DNA of 47,661 bases from CAVSWN01 sp046728115 (GTDB lineage: Bacteria; Acidobacteriota; Vicinamibacteria; Vicinamibacterales; CAVVIG01), in contig JBKPDW010000154.1 in the NCBI GenBank assembly GCA_046728115.1, forward strand, positions 1-47,661, given 5' to 3'. How positions within the stretch are numbered: the stretch's first letter is position 1; each line of letters opens with the position of its first letter. The notes under the pieces are model-generated. The model made no database searches. It had not been told where the DNA came from and was given only the letters and a program-made list of their open reading frames with translations. Of the stretch, positions 7,330 to 15,590 are shown piece by piece. A program made the translations under genes and the position numbers.

Positions 7330-8715
7330 ATGGCTGGCCCGAAACACCTTCTGCTGGTCGAGGACGAAGCGCCACTTCGACAGATCATCGCCGAGCAATT
7401 GGGCGACCAGGGATATCAGGTCGAACAAGTGGGCTCCGGCGAGGAGGCGATCGAGCGGCTCACCGACTTCGCTTACGACATCATCGTCACCGACCTGCGC
7501 CTACCAGGCATCGATGGTTCCGCTGTAGTCCAAGCGGCGGTCGAGCGCTACCCCCACATCATCGCCATCGTTGTCACCGGGTATGGCACCGTGAAGGACG
7601 CCGTTGAAGCCATCAAGCACGGCGCATGGGATTTCGTGAACAAGCCGTTTCAGATTGATGAGCTGCTGCACGTCCTCGATTCGGCACTCGAGCAGCGCCG
7701 CCTCAAATCGGAAAACGCATATCTCCGCGCGCAGCTCGAAGAGCGGTATCGCTTCGAAGGCATCGTCGGCAAGAGCCGCGCAATGGCCCGACTCTTTCAG
7801 CTGCTCGAAACGATTGCGCCGACGAACAGCACCGTGATGATTACTGGCGAGACCGGCACGGGCAAAGAGGTCGTCGCACGAGCGATCCATCACAACGGCC
7901 CGCGGCGGGCGCACCGCTTCGTCGCGCTCAACTGCAGCGCGATTCCCGAAACGCTGCTCGAAGCCGAACTGTTCGGGCACGTGCGTGGCGCGTTCACCGG
8001 TGCGGTCGGCAATCGCCAGGGACGTCTTGAACAAGCGCATACCGGCACGCTGTTCCTCGATGAAGTCGGCACGATGAGCGCCGCTTTGCAGATGAAACTG
8101 CTCCGCGTGCTCCAGGAGCGCGAGTTCGAGCGCGTGGGCGACTCGCATTCGATCAAGGTCGACGTGCGCGTGATTGCCGCCACCAACAGTGATCTCGCGC
8201 GCATGGTGGCCGGTGGCCAGTTCCGCGAGGATCTGTTCTACCGGCTGAACGTCATTCCGATCCAGATCCCGCCGCTCCGCGATCGCAAAGAAGACATCCC
8301 GCTGCTCGTACAGCATTTTCTCGAAAAATTCCGCAGCGCTGCGGGTCCCACGGTGACGGTCTCGCAGGACGCCATGCGCAGGCTCATGGCGTACCGCTGG
8401 CCCGGCAACATCAGACAACTCGAAAACGCCGTGGAGCGGGCGGTGGCGTTCACCGCGGGACGATCGCAAATCGACGCCGATGATCTACCGGTTGAGATTC
8501 AACAGGCCGAGGAGCAGGTGCTCGGCTCGAGCGTGGCGCTTCCAGAGGAAGGGATCGATCTCGAGGCGTTCGTCTCGCGGATCGAGCGCGAACTGATCGA
8601 ACGGTCGCTCGAGCGGACAGGTGGGAACAAAGGTCAGGCCGCCCGACTCCTGAACGTCAAGCGAACCACTCTGATCGAGAAAATCAAGAGATTCAGCGAC
8701 GTCGGACGGCAGTGA
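7330..8715 (+). CDS. NtrC-family sigma-54-dependent response regulator
   Basis: The 461-residue protein has a receiver domain (residues 5-120; phospho-acceptor Asp55 in VTDLRLPGIDG), a central AAA+ domain with Walker A GETGTGKE (173-180) and the sigma-54 contact loop GAFTGA (220-225), and a C-terminal Fis-type HTH (LERTGGNKGQAARLLNVKRTTLIEKIKRF). It should activate sigma-54 promoters after phosphorylation. I preferred ATG 7330 (MAGPKH) over the upstream GTG at 7306 because the receiver begins at once and a possible -10 box overlaps the extension. No cognate kinase is adjacent; the hybrid kinase at 2661 is the nearest candidate. Its last 23 bases overlap the convergent VanZ gene. Confidence 0.94.
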   Translation: MAGPKHLLLVEDEAPLRQIIAEQLGDQGYQVEQVGSGEEAIERLTDFAYDIIVTDLRLPGIDGSAVVQAAVERYPHIIAIVVTGYGTVKDAVEAIKHGAWDFVNKPFQIDELLHVLDSALEQRRLKSENAYLRAQLEERYRFEGIVGKSRAMARLFQLLETIAPTNSTVMITGETGTGKEVVARAIHHNGPRRAHRFVALNCSAIPETLLEAELFGHVRGAFTGAVGNRQGRLEQAHTGTLFLDEVGTMSAALQMKLLRVLQEREFERVGDSHSIKVDVRVIAATNSDLARMVAGGQFREDLFYRLNVIPIQIPPLRDRKEDIPLLVQHFLEKFRSAAGPTVTVSQDAMRRLMAYRWPGNIRQLENAVERAVAFTAGRSQIDADDLPVEIQQAEEQVLGSSVALPEEGIDLEAFVSRIERELIERSLERTGGNKGQAARLLNVKRTTLIEKIKRFSDVGRQ

Positions 8716-9091
8716 CGTACGCGACGGCGCCGGCCGTGGCGCCGAGGGTGTCGGCGGTCCAATCACTTACATCCGAACTGCGGCCCGGCACGAACCATTG
8801 GTGGAACTCGTCGGTCCCACCGTAGAAGCTGGTGAACAGCACGGCGGTGACGATGACTGCGAGAAGGCTGAACCCTTCGCGCCGCAACGCGCGACCGATC
8901 AATACGGCCAGCCCCGCGTACTCGGTCATGTGGAGCAGTTTGTCCCACACGGCCGCCGTCACCTCGGGCAGCGGATTCGATTCTGACGAGAACCCGAAGA
9001 TGACCGCCATGTAGATGATCGGCGGCAGCCACGACTTGAGCCGCGACGACAACGAGACCTCAGTTCTGCGCGCTGGAGGGCTGTGGATCAT
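8693..9091 (-). CDS. VanZ-family membrane protein
   Basis: The 132-residue product has four hydrophobic helices and the VanZ hallmarks FSSESNPLP after helix 1, DKLLHMTEYAGLAVLI in helix 2 and the polar FYGGTDEFHQWFVPGRSSDVSDWTADTLGA segment. VanZ proteins are small membrane proteins, linked in some species to teicoplanin resistance and elsewhere of unknown role. I chose ATG 9091; the frame remains open further upstream because an 18-bp repeat array happens to be translatable (repeated DLGRRT), giving a spurious long N-terminus. Its 3' end overlaps the NtrC-type gene by 23 bases tail to tail. Confidence 0.88.
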   Translation of the reverse strand: MIHSPPARRTEVSLSSRLKSWLPPIIYMAVIFGFSSESNPLPEVTAAVWDKLLHMTEYAGLAVLIGRALRREGFSLLAVIVTAVLFTSFYGGTDEFHQWFVPGRSSDVSDWTADTLGATAGAVAYVTAVRRR

Positions 9092-9120
9092 TGGTCCTTG
9101 GTTCTTAGTGCCTCGTTCTT

Positions 9121-9242
9121 GGTCCGTCCCTCGTCCTGGGTCCGTCCTTCGTCCCAGGTCCGTCCTTCGTCCCAGGTCCGTCCTTCGTCCCAGGTCCGTC
9201 CTTCGTCGTTCGTCCCAGGTTCGTCCTTCGTCCTTCGTCCCA
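9121..9242. repeat. Tandem repeat array 1, unit about 18 bp
   Basis: Four adjacent 18-base units of the type GGTCCGTCCTTCGTCCCA (9121-9138 diverged, then 9139, 9157 and 9175 identical) are followed by two 25-base variants (9193 and 9218) that insert an extra CGTCNTT-like word. The plus strand is pyrimidine-rich. Units abut without unique spacers, so this is not a CRISPR array. Looser copies of the same words extend back to about 9092. Confidence 0.9.
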
Positions 9243-9287
9243 ATAACGGTTTTCACTCGACGCCCGGCGAGACCAAAATGAGACCGA

Positions 9288-9380
9288 GGACGGACTCAGG
9301 ACCAGGGACGGACTCAGGACAGGGGACGGACTCAGGACCAAGGACGGACCAAGCACCAGGAACGAAGTACCAAGGACCAA
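9288..9380. repeat. Tandem repeat array 2, purine-rich and inverted relative to array 1
   Basis: Three adjacent 18-base units of the type GGACGGACTCAGGACCAG start at 9288, 9306 and 9324, and a longer degenerate tail runs to about 9380. Read on the minus strand the words (GGTCCGTCC...) are those of array 1, so the two arrays face each other and could form a long imperfect hairpin between the GGDEF and VanZ genes. Confidence 0.85.
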
Positions 9381-9387
9381 GCCGCCG

Positions 9388-10818
9388 TCACACAATGCAG
9401 TTGCGGCCTGCGGCTTTGGCTTCGAACATCCGGCGATCCGCGGTCCGTAGTGTCGATTCGAAATCGTAGTCCGAATCGAACTCGGCCGCCCCGGCCGAAA
9501 TCGTCACGCTGCACGGAACCGACGTCGGTAGCGTCTGCACCCCGACGCGAATGCGCTCGGCCAGCTGACGAGCGGCTTCGATGTTGGCGCCTGGAAGCAC
9601 GATCAGGAATTCCTCGCCGCCCCAGCGGGCCACGATGTCGTACGCGCGCACGGATTGGCGAAGCATCGCGCTCAGCTCGCGCAGCACCTGGTCGCCAGCC
9701 TGATGTCCCAAGGTGTCGTTCACCTGCTTGAATCGGTCGATGTCGACCATGATGCAGCTGAGCGGCTTTTTCTCGCGCTCGGCACGCGAAATCTCGCTCG
9801 CGATGCTCTTCTCGCAGCCGCGACGATTGGCAAGGCCCGTGAGCGGATCTGTCGCCGCCAGCAGCTCGAGCGCTTCGAATCGTTCGTCCCGCTCGACGGA
9901 TCCCGCCTGCGTCGTCTCGCGCGTTTCGCCGACGTGCTGCTCGATCGCAAGAGCCACGTCGCCTGCGAACGCCACCAGCGCATCGATGTCGTCCGAGGCG
10001 AGCGCCAACGGCTTCGCGTCGAAAACGCCGATCGCGCCCCAACCGGCGCCGCCGGGATGGGCCAATGGGACGCCGGCGAATCCGCGGATCGCGGACGCCG
10101 CCGAGCCGTGGCCAAACAGCGGGTGATGTTCAAGGTCGGGGACGAGCAGCGGATCGGCGCCAGACGCCGCGTGCGGCAACAGCTCGAGGATCTTCGACCA
10201 ATCGAGCGACGGCGTCGGATCCGCAACCGAACCGAACGCGGCGAATTTCCGTTGCTCGCGCAGGCGCAGGTAGGCCGCCGCGACCGGGACCTTGAACTGC
10301 CGGGTGAGGTCAACGAGCGCACGATTGACCAGATCGTCAACCGACACCACCTCGGGAGTCGGCTCGATTCGTGGCCGCTTGGCGGTCACCGCGATGCCGC
10401 TGTCGTTCCCGCGCAGCGCATCGGCGAAGGCACGCTTCAAGGACGGACGGTCGATCTCCAGTGGAAGGATTTGTGCGATTCCGAGCGATTCGGCCAGCTT
10501 GATCGCCGCGCCGCGCAACGACTCGTGCGACGACATGACGATGGCGCTCGCACGTACGCTGGGGGCAGAGCGCCGAAGGTGCCGCAGGACGCCGAACCCG
10601 TCGACGCGCGGCAGCGACAGTTCGGTGACCAGCAGCCGTGGCGCGCCGTTGCGATCGAGATGATCGACCGCATCCTGGCCGTCGCGCACGAGCACAACCG
10701 TGGGGCAGAACTCGAGCGCGAGGTTGCGAATTGCTGAGGCTCGTGCTGTGTTCGAGATTGCGATTAGTATGTGTTCGGACACCCGGTGCGTGGTGGCCGA
10801 TACATTCGTTTTGACCAT
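9388..10818 (-). CDS. Diguanylate cyclase: receiver-like, GAF and GGDEF domains
   Basis: The 476-residue protein from ATG 10818 has an N-terminal receiver-like domain (about 15-125), a GAF domain (about 160-310) and a GGDEF domain ending at the C-terminus. The active site is GGEEF (400-404), with an RxxD inhibitory-site motif (RAYD) five residues before it, so it should make c-di-GMP from two GTP and be product-inhibited. In the receiver the phospho-acceptor position reads VTELSLPRVDG, with Glu66 in place of Asp, so phosphorylation is unlikely and a fixed 'on' state is conceivable. A promoter is visible just upstream. C-di-GMP commonly controls exopolysaccharide, which is relevant to the operon at 30-47 kb. 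Confidence 0.92.
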   Translation of the reverse strand: MVKTNVSATTHRVSEHILIAISNTARASAIRNLALEFCPTVVLVRDGQDAVDHLDRNGAPRLLVTELSLPRVDGFGVLRHLRRSAPSVRASAIVMSSHESLRGAAIKLAESLGIAQILPLEIDRPSLKRAFADALRGNDSGIAVTAKRPRIEPTPEVVSVDDLVNRALVDLTRQFKVPVAAAYLRLREQRKFAAFGSVADPTPSLDWSKILELLPHAASGADPLLVPDLEHHPLFGHGSAASAIRGFAGVPLAHPGGAGWGAIGVFDAKPLALASDDIDALVAFAGDVALAIEQHVGETRETTQAGSVERDERFEALELLAATDPLTGLANRRGCEKSIASEISRAEREKKPLSCIMVDIDRFKQVNDTLGHQAGDQVLRELSAMLRQSVRAYDIVARWGGEEFLIVLPGANIEAARQLAERIRVGVQTLPTSVPCSVTISAGAAEFDSDYDFESTLRTADRRMFEAKAAGRNCIV

Positions 10819-10845
10819 CAGGGCGCGTTTAGGACTTACGACGAC

Positions 10846-10872
10846 ATTATAGAGCTTTGGTTTTGGTTGCAA
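10846..10872 (-). promoter_or_regulatory. Sigma-70-like promoter of the GGDEF gene
   Basis: On the minus strand TATAAT spans 10851-10846 and TTGCAA spans 10872-10867, with a 15-base spacer (16 if shifted by one). Initiation near 10839 would give a leader of about 20 bases to ATG 10818, which supports that start over the upstream in-frame ATG at 10872, itself inside the -35 box. Confidence 0.55.
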
Positions 10873-10885
10873 CGCGACAGCCAGA

Positions 10886-10900
10886 CTTTCACTGTGAAAG
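10886..10900. promoter_or_regulatory. Perfect palindrome upstream of the GGDEF promoter
   Basis: CTTTCAC and GTGAAAG are perfect 7-base arms around a single T. The site is centred about 21 bases upstream of the -35 box at 10872-10867, a suitable position for an activator or repressor dimer. Confidence 0.45.
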
Positions 10901-11010
10901 AACCGAGCGAATCCGTGCAGACCCGTGTGATCCCTTTTCTCAGGCGTGTTCCACTTTGAGACAACCTGAACAGTTTTGAGAATATACGGATTTGGGAATT
11001 GGTGAAAGGA
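10901..11010. other. Intergenic with a GGGATT-type word tract
   Basis: No gene is seen. The tract GGATTTGGGAATTGG at about 10989-11003 belongs to the same family of word-like intergenic elements as those near 2612-2640 and 5300-5357. Confidence 0.35.
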
Positions 11011-11196
11011 CTACGTCAACCGCAGGCTCTTCCGGATGTCTTGAGACCGGGTTTTGTAATCCTGGGGCGGAGATCCCGACAGTTCCAATGGCTCGGCCTC
11101 GATTTGGGTCGAAGACGGCATCGGACCGAACGGCAACCGGAGCTGGTCCGGCATCCGGCTGATCACCGACAACAGCTGCAGCTCGAGAGCGTTCAT
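11011..11196 (-). CDS. Small hypothetical protein coupled to the degenerate glycosyltransferase
   Basis: The 61-codon ORF begins MNALELQLLSVISRMPDQLR and ends DIRKSLRLT. Its ATG (11196-11194) overlaps the TGA of the upstream gene as ATGA, the coupling used at many other junctions in this window. It is amphipathic at the N-terminus and polar/proline-containing afterwards, without a signal peptide or membrane helix. I do not recognise a family. The overlap and position as last gene of a HEAT-GT2 unit are the evidence that it is real. Confidence 0.5.
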   Translation of the reverse strand: MNALELQLLSVISRMPDQLRLPFGPMPSSTQIEAEPLELSGSPPQDYKTRSQDIRKSLRLT

Positions 11197-12509
11197 GCCG
11201 CGCGACCTGGCATCAACGACGTCTTCACGAATGCCAGCACTCCGGCTGTGCGCGCGCATGCAGCGGCGGCGGCGCCGACCACGAACGCCAATGGCGCGAC
11301 AACCAGCAGCTCTCTCAATCTGCGCTCGCCGGGTGCGTCCGGTGCAGATCCGCGAAGCAGGAGCGCGGCGCCACTCAGGATCGCGTTGCCGAGCGACAGC
11401 AGCAGGACCACGAGCATGAAATCGCCCTTGGTGATCCAGCCGCCGGCTGCGCCGATCGCGGTCGCACAGACGAGCCAACCCTGCGCCAATGGGGTCAGCA
11501 GCTCTGCCCCGGCGAAATACATCAGCGCGGGCGTGTCGCTCCGCTTTGAACGCACCAGCAGAGAGATCGCCTGGAGCGCCGCCAGCTGACGCCGGGCGGT
11601 TGCAGCCATCGCCGCCCTCAGCGCACGCGGTTCGACACATCCGAAAATCTCTGCGGTGCGAACGATTTGACCGCCGACGCCTGGCGCCGTCGATGTCTGC
11701 AGCCGGACCATCATGTCGAGGTCTGCGTCGGCCGCAGTAGTCGAAAAGCCGCCTGACAGGACCAGTGCGTCGCGCCGCCACACGACGACAGCGTCGCGCG
11801 GAGCAAAACCGTTCCGCAGCGTCCGCCACACGATCCGGCTCTCCATAATCGAGCGCATCGACGCCAGACGCTGAAAGACTCGTGTCATTGTTCGAGCGGA
11901 CCCAGCCGGCGCGTCAACCTCCACGTGGCTCGTGGCACCCACGACGACGGCCGGGTTGCGCATCGGCGCGGTCATCGCACGGATCAGAGCGTCGGCGTCG
12001 AAAACGAGACCGGGAGCAACCGCGCTGACGTACCGGAAACGCGCGAGATTGACGCCACAATTCAAAGCATCCGCAGGGGCGCCCGGCGCCTTGTCCACGA
12101 CCATCAGCCGGGCGTCACGCTCGCTGCGATAGATCATGCGAACCGGCGCCGTCGGCAACGATTGGCGGTAGAAGAACTCCTTCGCCTCGAGCTGCCATTC
12201 ACGCTTCATCGCGTCCCATATCGCCGGCGTCGCGCGTTCGGTGACGACGATCACCTCGATTTCGGGATAGTTCAGGCCGAGCAATGCGGCGATTGTGTCG
12301 TCCGCGTTCGGGCTGCGATGGGTCAGATGAACGATGAGGCTGACCGGAATGGTGAAACGCGATTCCGACAGCGCATCGTGATCCTCCGCCTGAATTTCGC
12401 GGCGCCCGCCGGCGCGCAGGGCCAGCACCAGTCCAGCGGCGGTCGTCGCGACCAGGTACACGAGCGCGAGTGCAATCGAGACGAGCGTCAGCGTCTGCAG
12501 GAGCATCAT
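11193..12509 (-). CDS. Membrane-bound family-2 glycosyltransferase-like protein, active site degenerate
   Basis: The 438-residue protein has an N-terminal membrane helix (3-31), a GT-A-like domain (about 52-300) and two or three C-terminal helices (from about 340), the layout of membrane processive GT2 enzymes. The fold landmarks are present (VSLIVHL, LNYPEIEVIVVTE, DALNCGVNLARFRY), but the usual DxD after the fourth strand is replaced by AVAPGLVF (163-170), and the Q-x-x-R-W segment expected before the last helices reads ATARRQLAAL. It may be catalytically dead or have altered chemistry. It starts 3 bases after the HEAT-repeat gene and its stop overlaps the next small ORF. A role in surface polysaccharide is a guess from family. 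Confidence 0.75.
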   Translation of the reverse strand: MMLLQTLTLVSIALALVYLVATTAAGLVLALRAGGRREIQAEDHDALSESRFTIPVSLIVHLTHRSPNADDTIAALLGLNYPEIEVIVVTERATPAIWDAMKREWQLEAKEFFYRQSLPTAPVRMIYRSERDARLMVVDKAPGAPADALNCGVNLARFRYVSAVAPGLVFDADALIRAMTAPMRNPAVVVGATSHVEVDAPAGSARTMTRVFQRLASMRSIMESRIVWRTLRNGFAPRDAVVVWRRDALVLSGGFSTTAADADLDMMVRLQTSTAPGVGGQIVRTAEIFGCVEPRALRAAMAATARRQLAALQAISLLVRSKRSDTPALMYFAGAELLTPLAQGWLVCATAIGAAGGWITKGDFMLVVLLLSLGNAILSGAALLLRGSAPDAPGERRLRELLVVAPLAFVVGAAAAACARTAGVLAFVKTSLMPGRAA

Positions 12510-12512
12510 GGG

Positions 12513-13754
12513 TTATGCGGCGCTTACGTGTTGAAGACCGATGGTGGTGAGCAGATTGCGCAGGCGCGGCGCCAGCGTGGAGCCGGCGCGTTCGAGCAAC
12601 GAATCGGTCAACCGAAGTCCGCCGGCCGACACGATGCGGCGCAGCAGGTCGATCTTGTGATCCGCCGGGTGATCGGATGCGGCTTCCATCACGATGAAAC
12701 TGTCGAGAACGCCCAGGTTCTGGAATACCTCCGCGGCGCCGTTCCGGACGAAGCGATCGGGATCGTCCAGCAGACGCACGAGCACGGGCCAGATGTCGGG
12801 ACCCATGCCTTCGAGGCACTCCTTCGCGGCGAAGCGCACCCACCAGTCGCGGTCGCGAAACAGCGCAGCGACGTCTTCGGCGAGATCGTCCCGATCGAGC
12901 TTGCCGATGGCGCGCACGGCCGCCGTTCGCACGAAGGGAACCGGATCGTTCAGCAGGCGAAGCGCGGTGACGCCGCCAATCATGTCGCCAATCTGGCCGA
13001 GCGACTCGACAGCGGCCTTCCGCACCCCCGGATCGGGATCGTCGGCAACCGCCGCCAGCTCGCGCTCGAGTTCGTTCACGTCGGCGTAGCGCCCAAGCAG
13101 CGTCGCGGCCCAGCGGCGAACCAACGGGTCCTTGTCGGACAGCAGCGGCCGCAGACGGGCTGCGAGATGCAGCGGCGAGCGATCGAGATGCGCGGCAATG
13201 CGCGACGCAGGATGCCGACGTGCCTTCAGTGCTTCGATGAGAATGTCGGCCGCCAGCGGACAATCGGATTCGCCGAGCAACGAGAACGCGACCGAGGCGA
13301 GATCGGAATCTGACCCGTCGATCGCCCGTGCGAGCAGTTCGAGGCTTCGCGGATGATCGAGATGGAAAAGAATCTGCAGCGCCGCCATCCGGCGCCATTT
13401 GTCGCGAGCCGTGCGGTGCGACGCCGCATCACGTTCCAGCGCCAGAATCCCCCATCGCTCGAGGAGGTAGGCCGTGAGCGTGTCGGCAACAGCGCGCGGC
13501 GTCTCCGCGTCTGAGACAGCCGCCATGACGAGCTCGCGTGATGCGCTTTCGAGCATCGGCCGCACGCGGTCCACACCTTCGGCGAGCGGCAACTGCCGGA
13601 CATCGTCGGTGCCGAGCACCGTCAGCGCCGCAGCCATCGTCGCTCGCGCCTTGGTACGGCGACGTTCGACGACCAGGACGTAGGTTGTCAGGAGCGCCCA
13701 GACGCAAACGGCCGCAGTCGCGCCGGACATCAGGACCAGGTGAAGGAGCGGCAT
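12513..13754 (-). CDS. HEAT-repeat protein with N-terminal membrane anchor
   Basis: The 413-residue protein begins with one membrane helix (about 5-29, LVLMSGATAAVCVWALLTTYVLVVE), followed by a basic linker and about eight HEAT-type repeats visible as phased units such as DPLVRRWAATLLGR, DPGVRKAAVESLGQIGD, VPFVRTAAVRAIGKLD and DRFVRNGAAEVFQNLG. HEAT arrays are protein-binding scaffolds. The gene lies 3 bases upstream of the membrane GT2-like gene, so the two products probably work together at the inner membrane. No catalytic motif is present. Confidence 0.88.
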   Translation of the reverse strand: MPLLHLVLMSGATAAVCVWALLTTYVLVVERRRTKARATMAAALTVLGTDDVRQLPLAEGVDRVRPMLESASRELVMAAVSDAETPRAVADTLTAYLLERWGILALERDAASHRTARDKWRRMAALQILFHLDHPRSLELLARAIDGSDSDLASVAFSLLGESDCPLAADILIEALKARRHPASRIAAHLDRSPLHLAARLRPLLSDKDPLVRRWAATLLGRYADVNELERELAAVADDPDPGVRKAAVESLGQIGDMIGGVTALRLLNDPVPFVRTAAVRAIGKLDRDDLAEDVAALFRDRDWWVRFAAKECLEGMGPDIWPVLVRLLDDPDRFVRNGAAEVFQNLGVLDSFIVMEAASDHPADHKIDLLRRIVSAGGLRLTDSLLERAGSTLAPRLRNLLTTIGLQHVSAA

Positions 13755-13822
13755 GCTCCAACGCCTTATCGGCGGAAATGAGAGGAGGCTGTAGGAAGAA
13801 CCGTGCAGGACGCGCTGAAAAT

Positions 13823-14611
13823 TCAGCGTGTGCCGACCGGCGCGTCACCGGCCCGCGCAGGCTCGGCCGAGCGGGAACGAACGCTGTCGTGCCCCCGCTC
13901 CGCGCGTGGCTTCAGGCCGAGAAGGCGTTTCAGCCGATCGACCATACCGCCCCGTTCCAGACCCGATTCGTCAAGACCTTCCAGGATGTCGAGGCACTCG
14001 CCGATCGACTTCACCGCGCCAATCCCGAGTTGACGTGCGCTGGCTGGTACCTTGTCTTCGTCGCCGCGCCAAACGAGGATTGCGCGTGCGCTCGAATCGA
14101 TCGCGCAATCCAGACAATTCTCGGGCCGATCGTCGACCAGTACATCCAGCTGCAAGGCGGCGCAAATTCTTCCCCGCGAGCCATGAACGACGAAAACCGA
14201 TGGAGAAGGGAATCCGTGCGCGGCCAACCAGCGGTGACTTTGGAGCTGCGCCGTGTCGCCGCCGGTTTCCGGGCGGCTGGTCAGGAAGATCACTTCCCAC
14301 TTGCGCGTCTGCACCAATCGCGCGAGCCGCGCGAGCGCGCCGGGCTCGATCTCGTCGAGGGTCTCCCAGAAATTCACGCGGTTGCGGACGGCCGCCCACA
14401 GCTCTCGTTGCTGGCGCGCAGAGAACGCGGTCGGCGGCTGTGGTTCGTCACCCTTCGGCGGGGCTGTGTCGTCGGCGGATTGACTATCCTCGGGCGCCGA
14501 GGATCGCGGCAGCGTGGCCGGATCGACCTGTGGAAATAGTTCACGGGCTTCGCGCGCCAAGGCGCTCTGCATGTCCGCGAGCGTACCGTCCAGATCGAAA
14601 CCCAGGCGCAT
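13823..14611 (-). CDS. HAD-like hydrolase/5'-nucleotidase-type protein
   Basis: The 262-residue protein opens with the HAD motif I FDLDGTLAD (nucleophile Asp6 and acid Asp8), has a motif II-like VIFLTSRP and a motif IV-like LDVLVDDRPENC. The HAD superfamily contains phosphatases and nucleotidases acting on phosphorylated small molecules in the cytosol. A proline/aspartate-rich insertion (about 35-65) sits where a cap would start, and residues after 230 are basic and low-complexity. It stands alone between the HEAT gene and the divergent dioxygenase. The substrate is unknown. Confidence 0.75.
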   Translation of the reverse strand: MRLGFDLDGTLADMQSALAREARELFPQVDPATLPRSSAPEDSQSADDTAPPKGDEPQPPTAFSARQQRELWAAVRNRVNFWETLDEIEPGALARLARLVQTRKWEVIFLTSRPETGGDTAQLQSHRWLAAHGFPSPSVFVVHGSRGRICAALQLDVLVDDRPENCLDCAIDSSARAILVWRGDEDKVPASARQLGIGAVKSIGECLDILEGLDESGLERGGMVDRLKRLLGLKPRAERGHDSVRSRSAEPARAGDAPVGTR

Positions 14612-14836
14612 CAGTCCGAACCGTCCCTCATAGTCTAGCGCGTCTGTAGTAGTGCGGGCGCGGCAAGGCCCACTCGCACAACCCCGTTATCGGACACGAT
14701 TCGCCGGAAAATGAAACGGCCCGGATTACTGAATGCCCCAATGGGGCCGGCCACGCAGACGCCTGCGGCTCGCCTGGCCACCGAAGAGTGCGCGCATGAC
14801 ACACCTTTCGAGAGCCGATAGAGTGAGGCGGGTGAC

Positions 14837-15448
14837 GTGGCCAGCGCAGACTTTGTAAAGCGCCTCGGGATATTCGTCGTGCGCGACTTCATCGATCGGC
14901 CGACATGCGCGGCCTTACGCGCGGCTTCGCGCGCGGCGGAGGCCACGCCGGCGACGATTTACAGCGGGAGCGAGGTTCGCGAGCTTGACGTCGACTCGCG
15001 ACGAACCCTTCGAGCGCACGTGTCAGATGATCTCGTGACAAACATGCGCACCAGAGTGTTGGCGCTGATGCCAGAGGTCGCGCGCCATTTCAACGTCTCG
15101 CTGACCGGCTGCCAGGATCCTCAGTTCCTCGTGTATCGCGAGGGCGATTTCTTTTCGAAACATGCGGACGCCGGCGACGACTCCGACGACCCGGACACCG
15201 TTCGCGAGCGCAAGATCTCGGTCGTGGTTTTTCTCAGCGACGAGACAGTGGAGGCCGCGGCGGACGGCGCGCACCGGGGCGGCTCTCTCGTCTTCTACAA
15301 CCTGATTGACGATCCGCGGCTGGCGGCGCGCGGGGTCCCGCTCACCGCCGAGCAAGGCCTGCTTGTGGCATTTCGTGCAGACACGTGGCATCGAGTGAAC
15401 GTTGTCACAGCAGGCGAGCGCCACAGCATCGTCGCATGGTTCGTTTAG
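14837..15448 (+). CDS. 2OG-Fe(II) dioxygenase, prolyl-4-hydroxylase type
   Basis: The 203-residue product has the double-stranded beta-helix signature of the prolyl-4-hydroxylase family: QFLVYREGDFFSKHADAG gives the iron ligands His109 and Asp111, DTWHRVNVV gives His185, and Arg195 in GERHSIVAW is placed to bind 2-oxoglutarate. It should hydroxylate a substrate using O2, Fe(II) and 2-oxoglutarate. It starts at GTG 14837. It lies directly upstream of and in line with the PqqD-cyclase-precursor genes of the RiPP locus, so peptide hydroxylation is possible, though family members also act on housekeeping proteins. A hairpin at 15468-15488 may separate it from that operon. Confidence 0.85.
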   Translation: MASADFVKRLGIFVVRDFIDRPTCAALRAASRAAEATPATIYSGSEVRELDVDSRRTLRAHVSDDLVTNMRTRVLALMPEVARHFNVSLTGCQDPQFLVYREGDFFSKHADAGDDSDDPDTVRERKISVVVFLSDETVEAAADGAHRGGSLVFYNLIDDPRLAARGVPLTAEQGLLVAFRADTWHRVNVVTAGERHSIVAWFV

Positions 15449-15467
15449 CGAGCATTCCCTGGATTGT

Positions 15468-15488
15468 CTCGTAAGCGATACTTGCGAG
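15468..15488 (+). terminator. Hairpin after the dioxygenase gene
   Basis: CTCGTAAG (15468-15475) pairs with CTTGCGAG (15481-15488), eight pairs with one G-U and a five-base loop, 20 bases past the dioxygenase stop. It has no T tract, so it is a weak terminator candidate and could instead be a regulatory stem. Confidence 0.3.
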
Positions 15489-15590
15489 TTCCCGGAACCG
15501 ATTGACTGGAGTGATTCTCAGGATTGCGGCCGTGCTAAAATTTACGCGCTCATCCTTATCTCAGTATACGTGTCCAGGAGTGTGTGTGCC

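Noticed and set aside
9121..9242. Possible CRISPR array
   Set aside because: Units are 18 bp and abut with no unique spacers; no cas gene is near.
11925..13313. 462-codon open frame on the plus strand
   Set aside because: It is antisense to the HEAT and GT2-like genes, with R/H/Q-rich composition and no recognisable domain.
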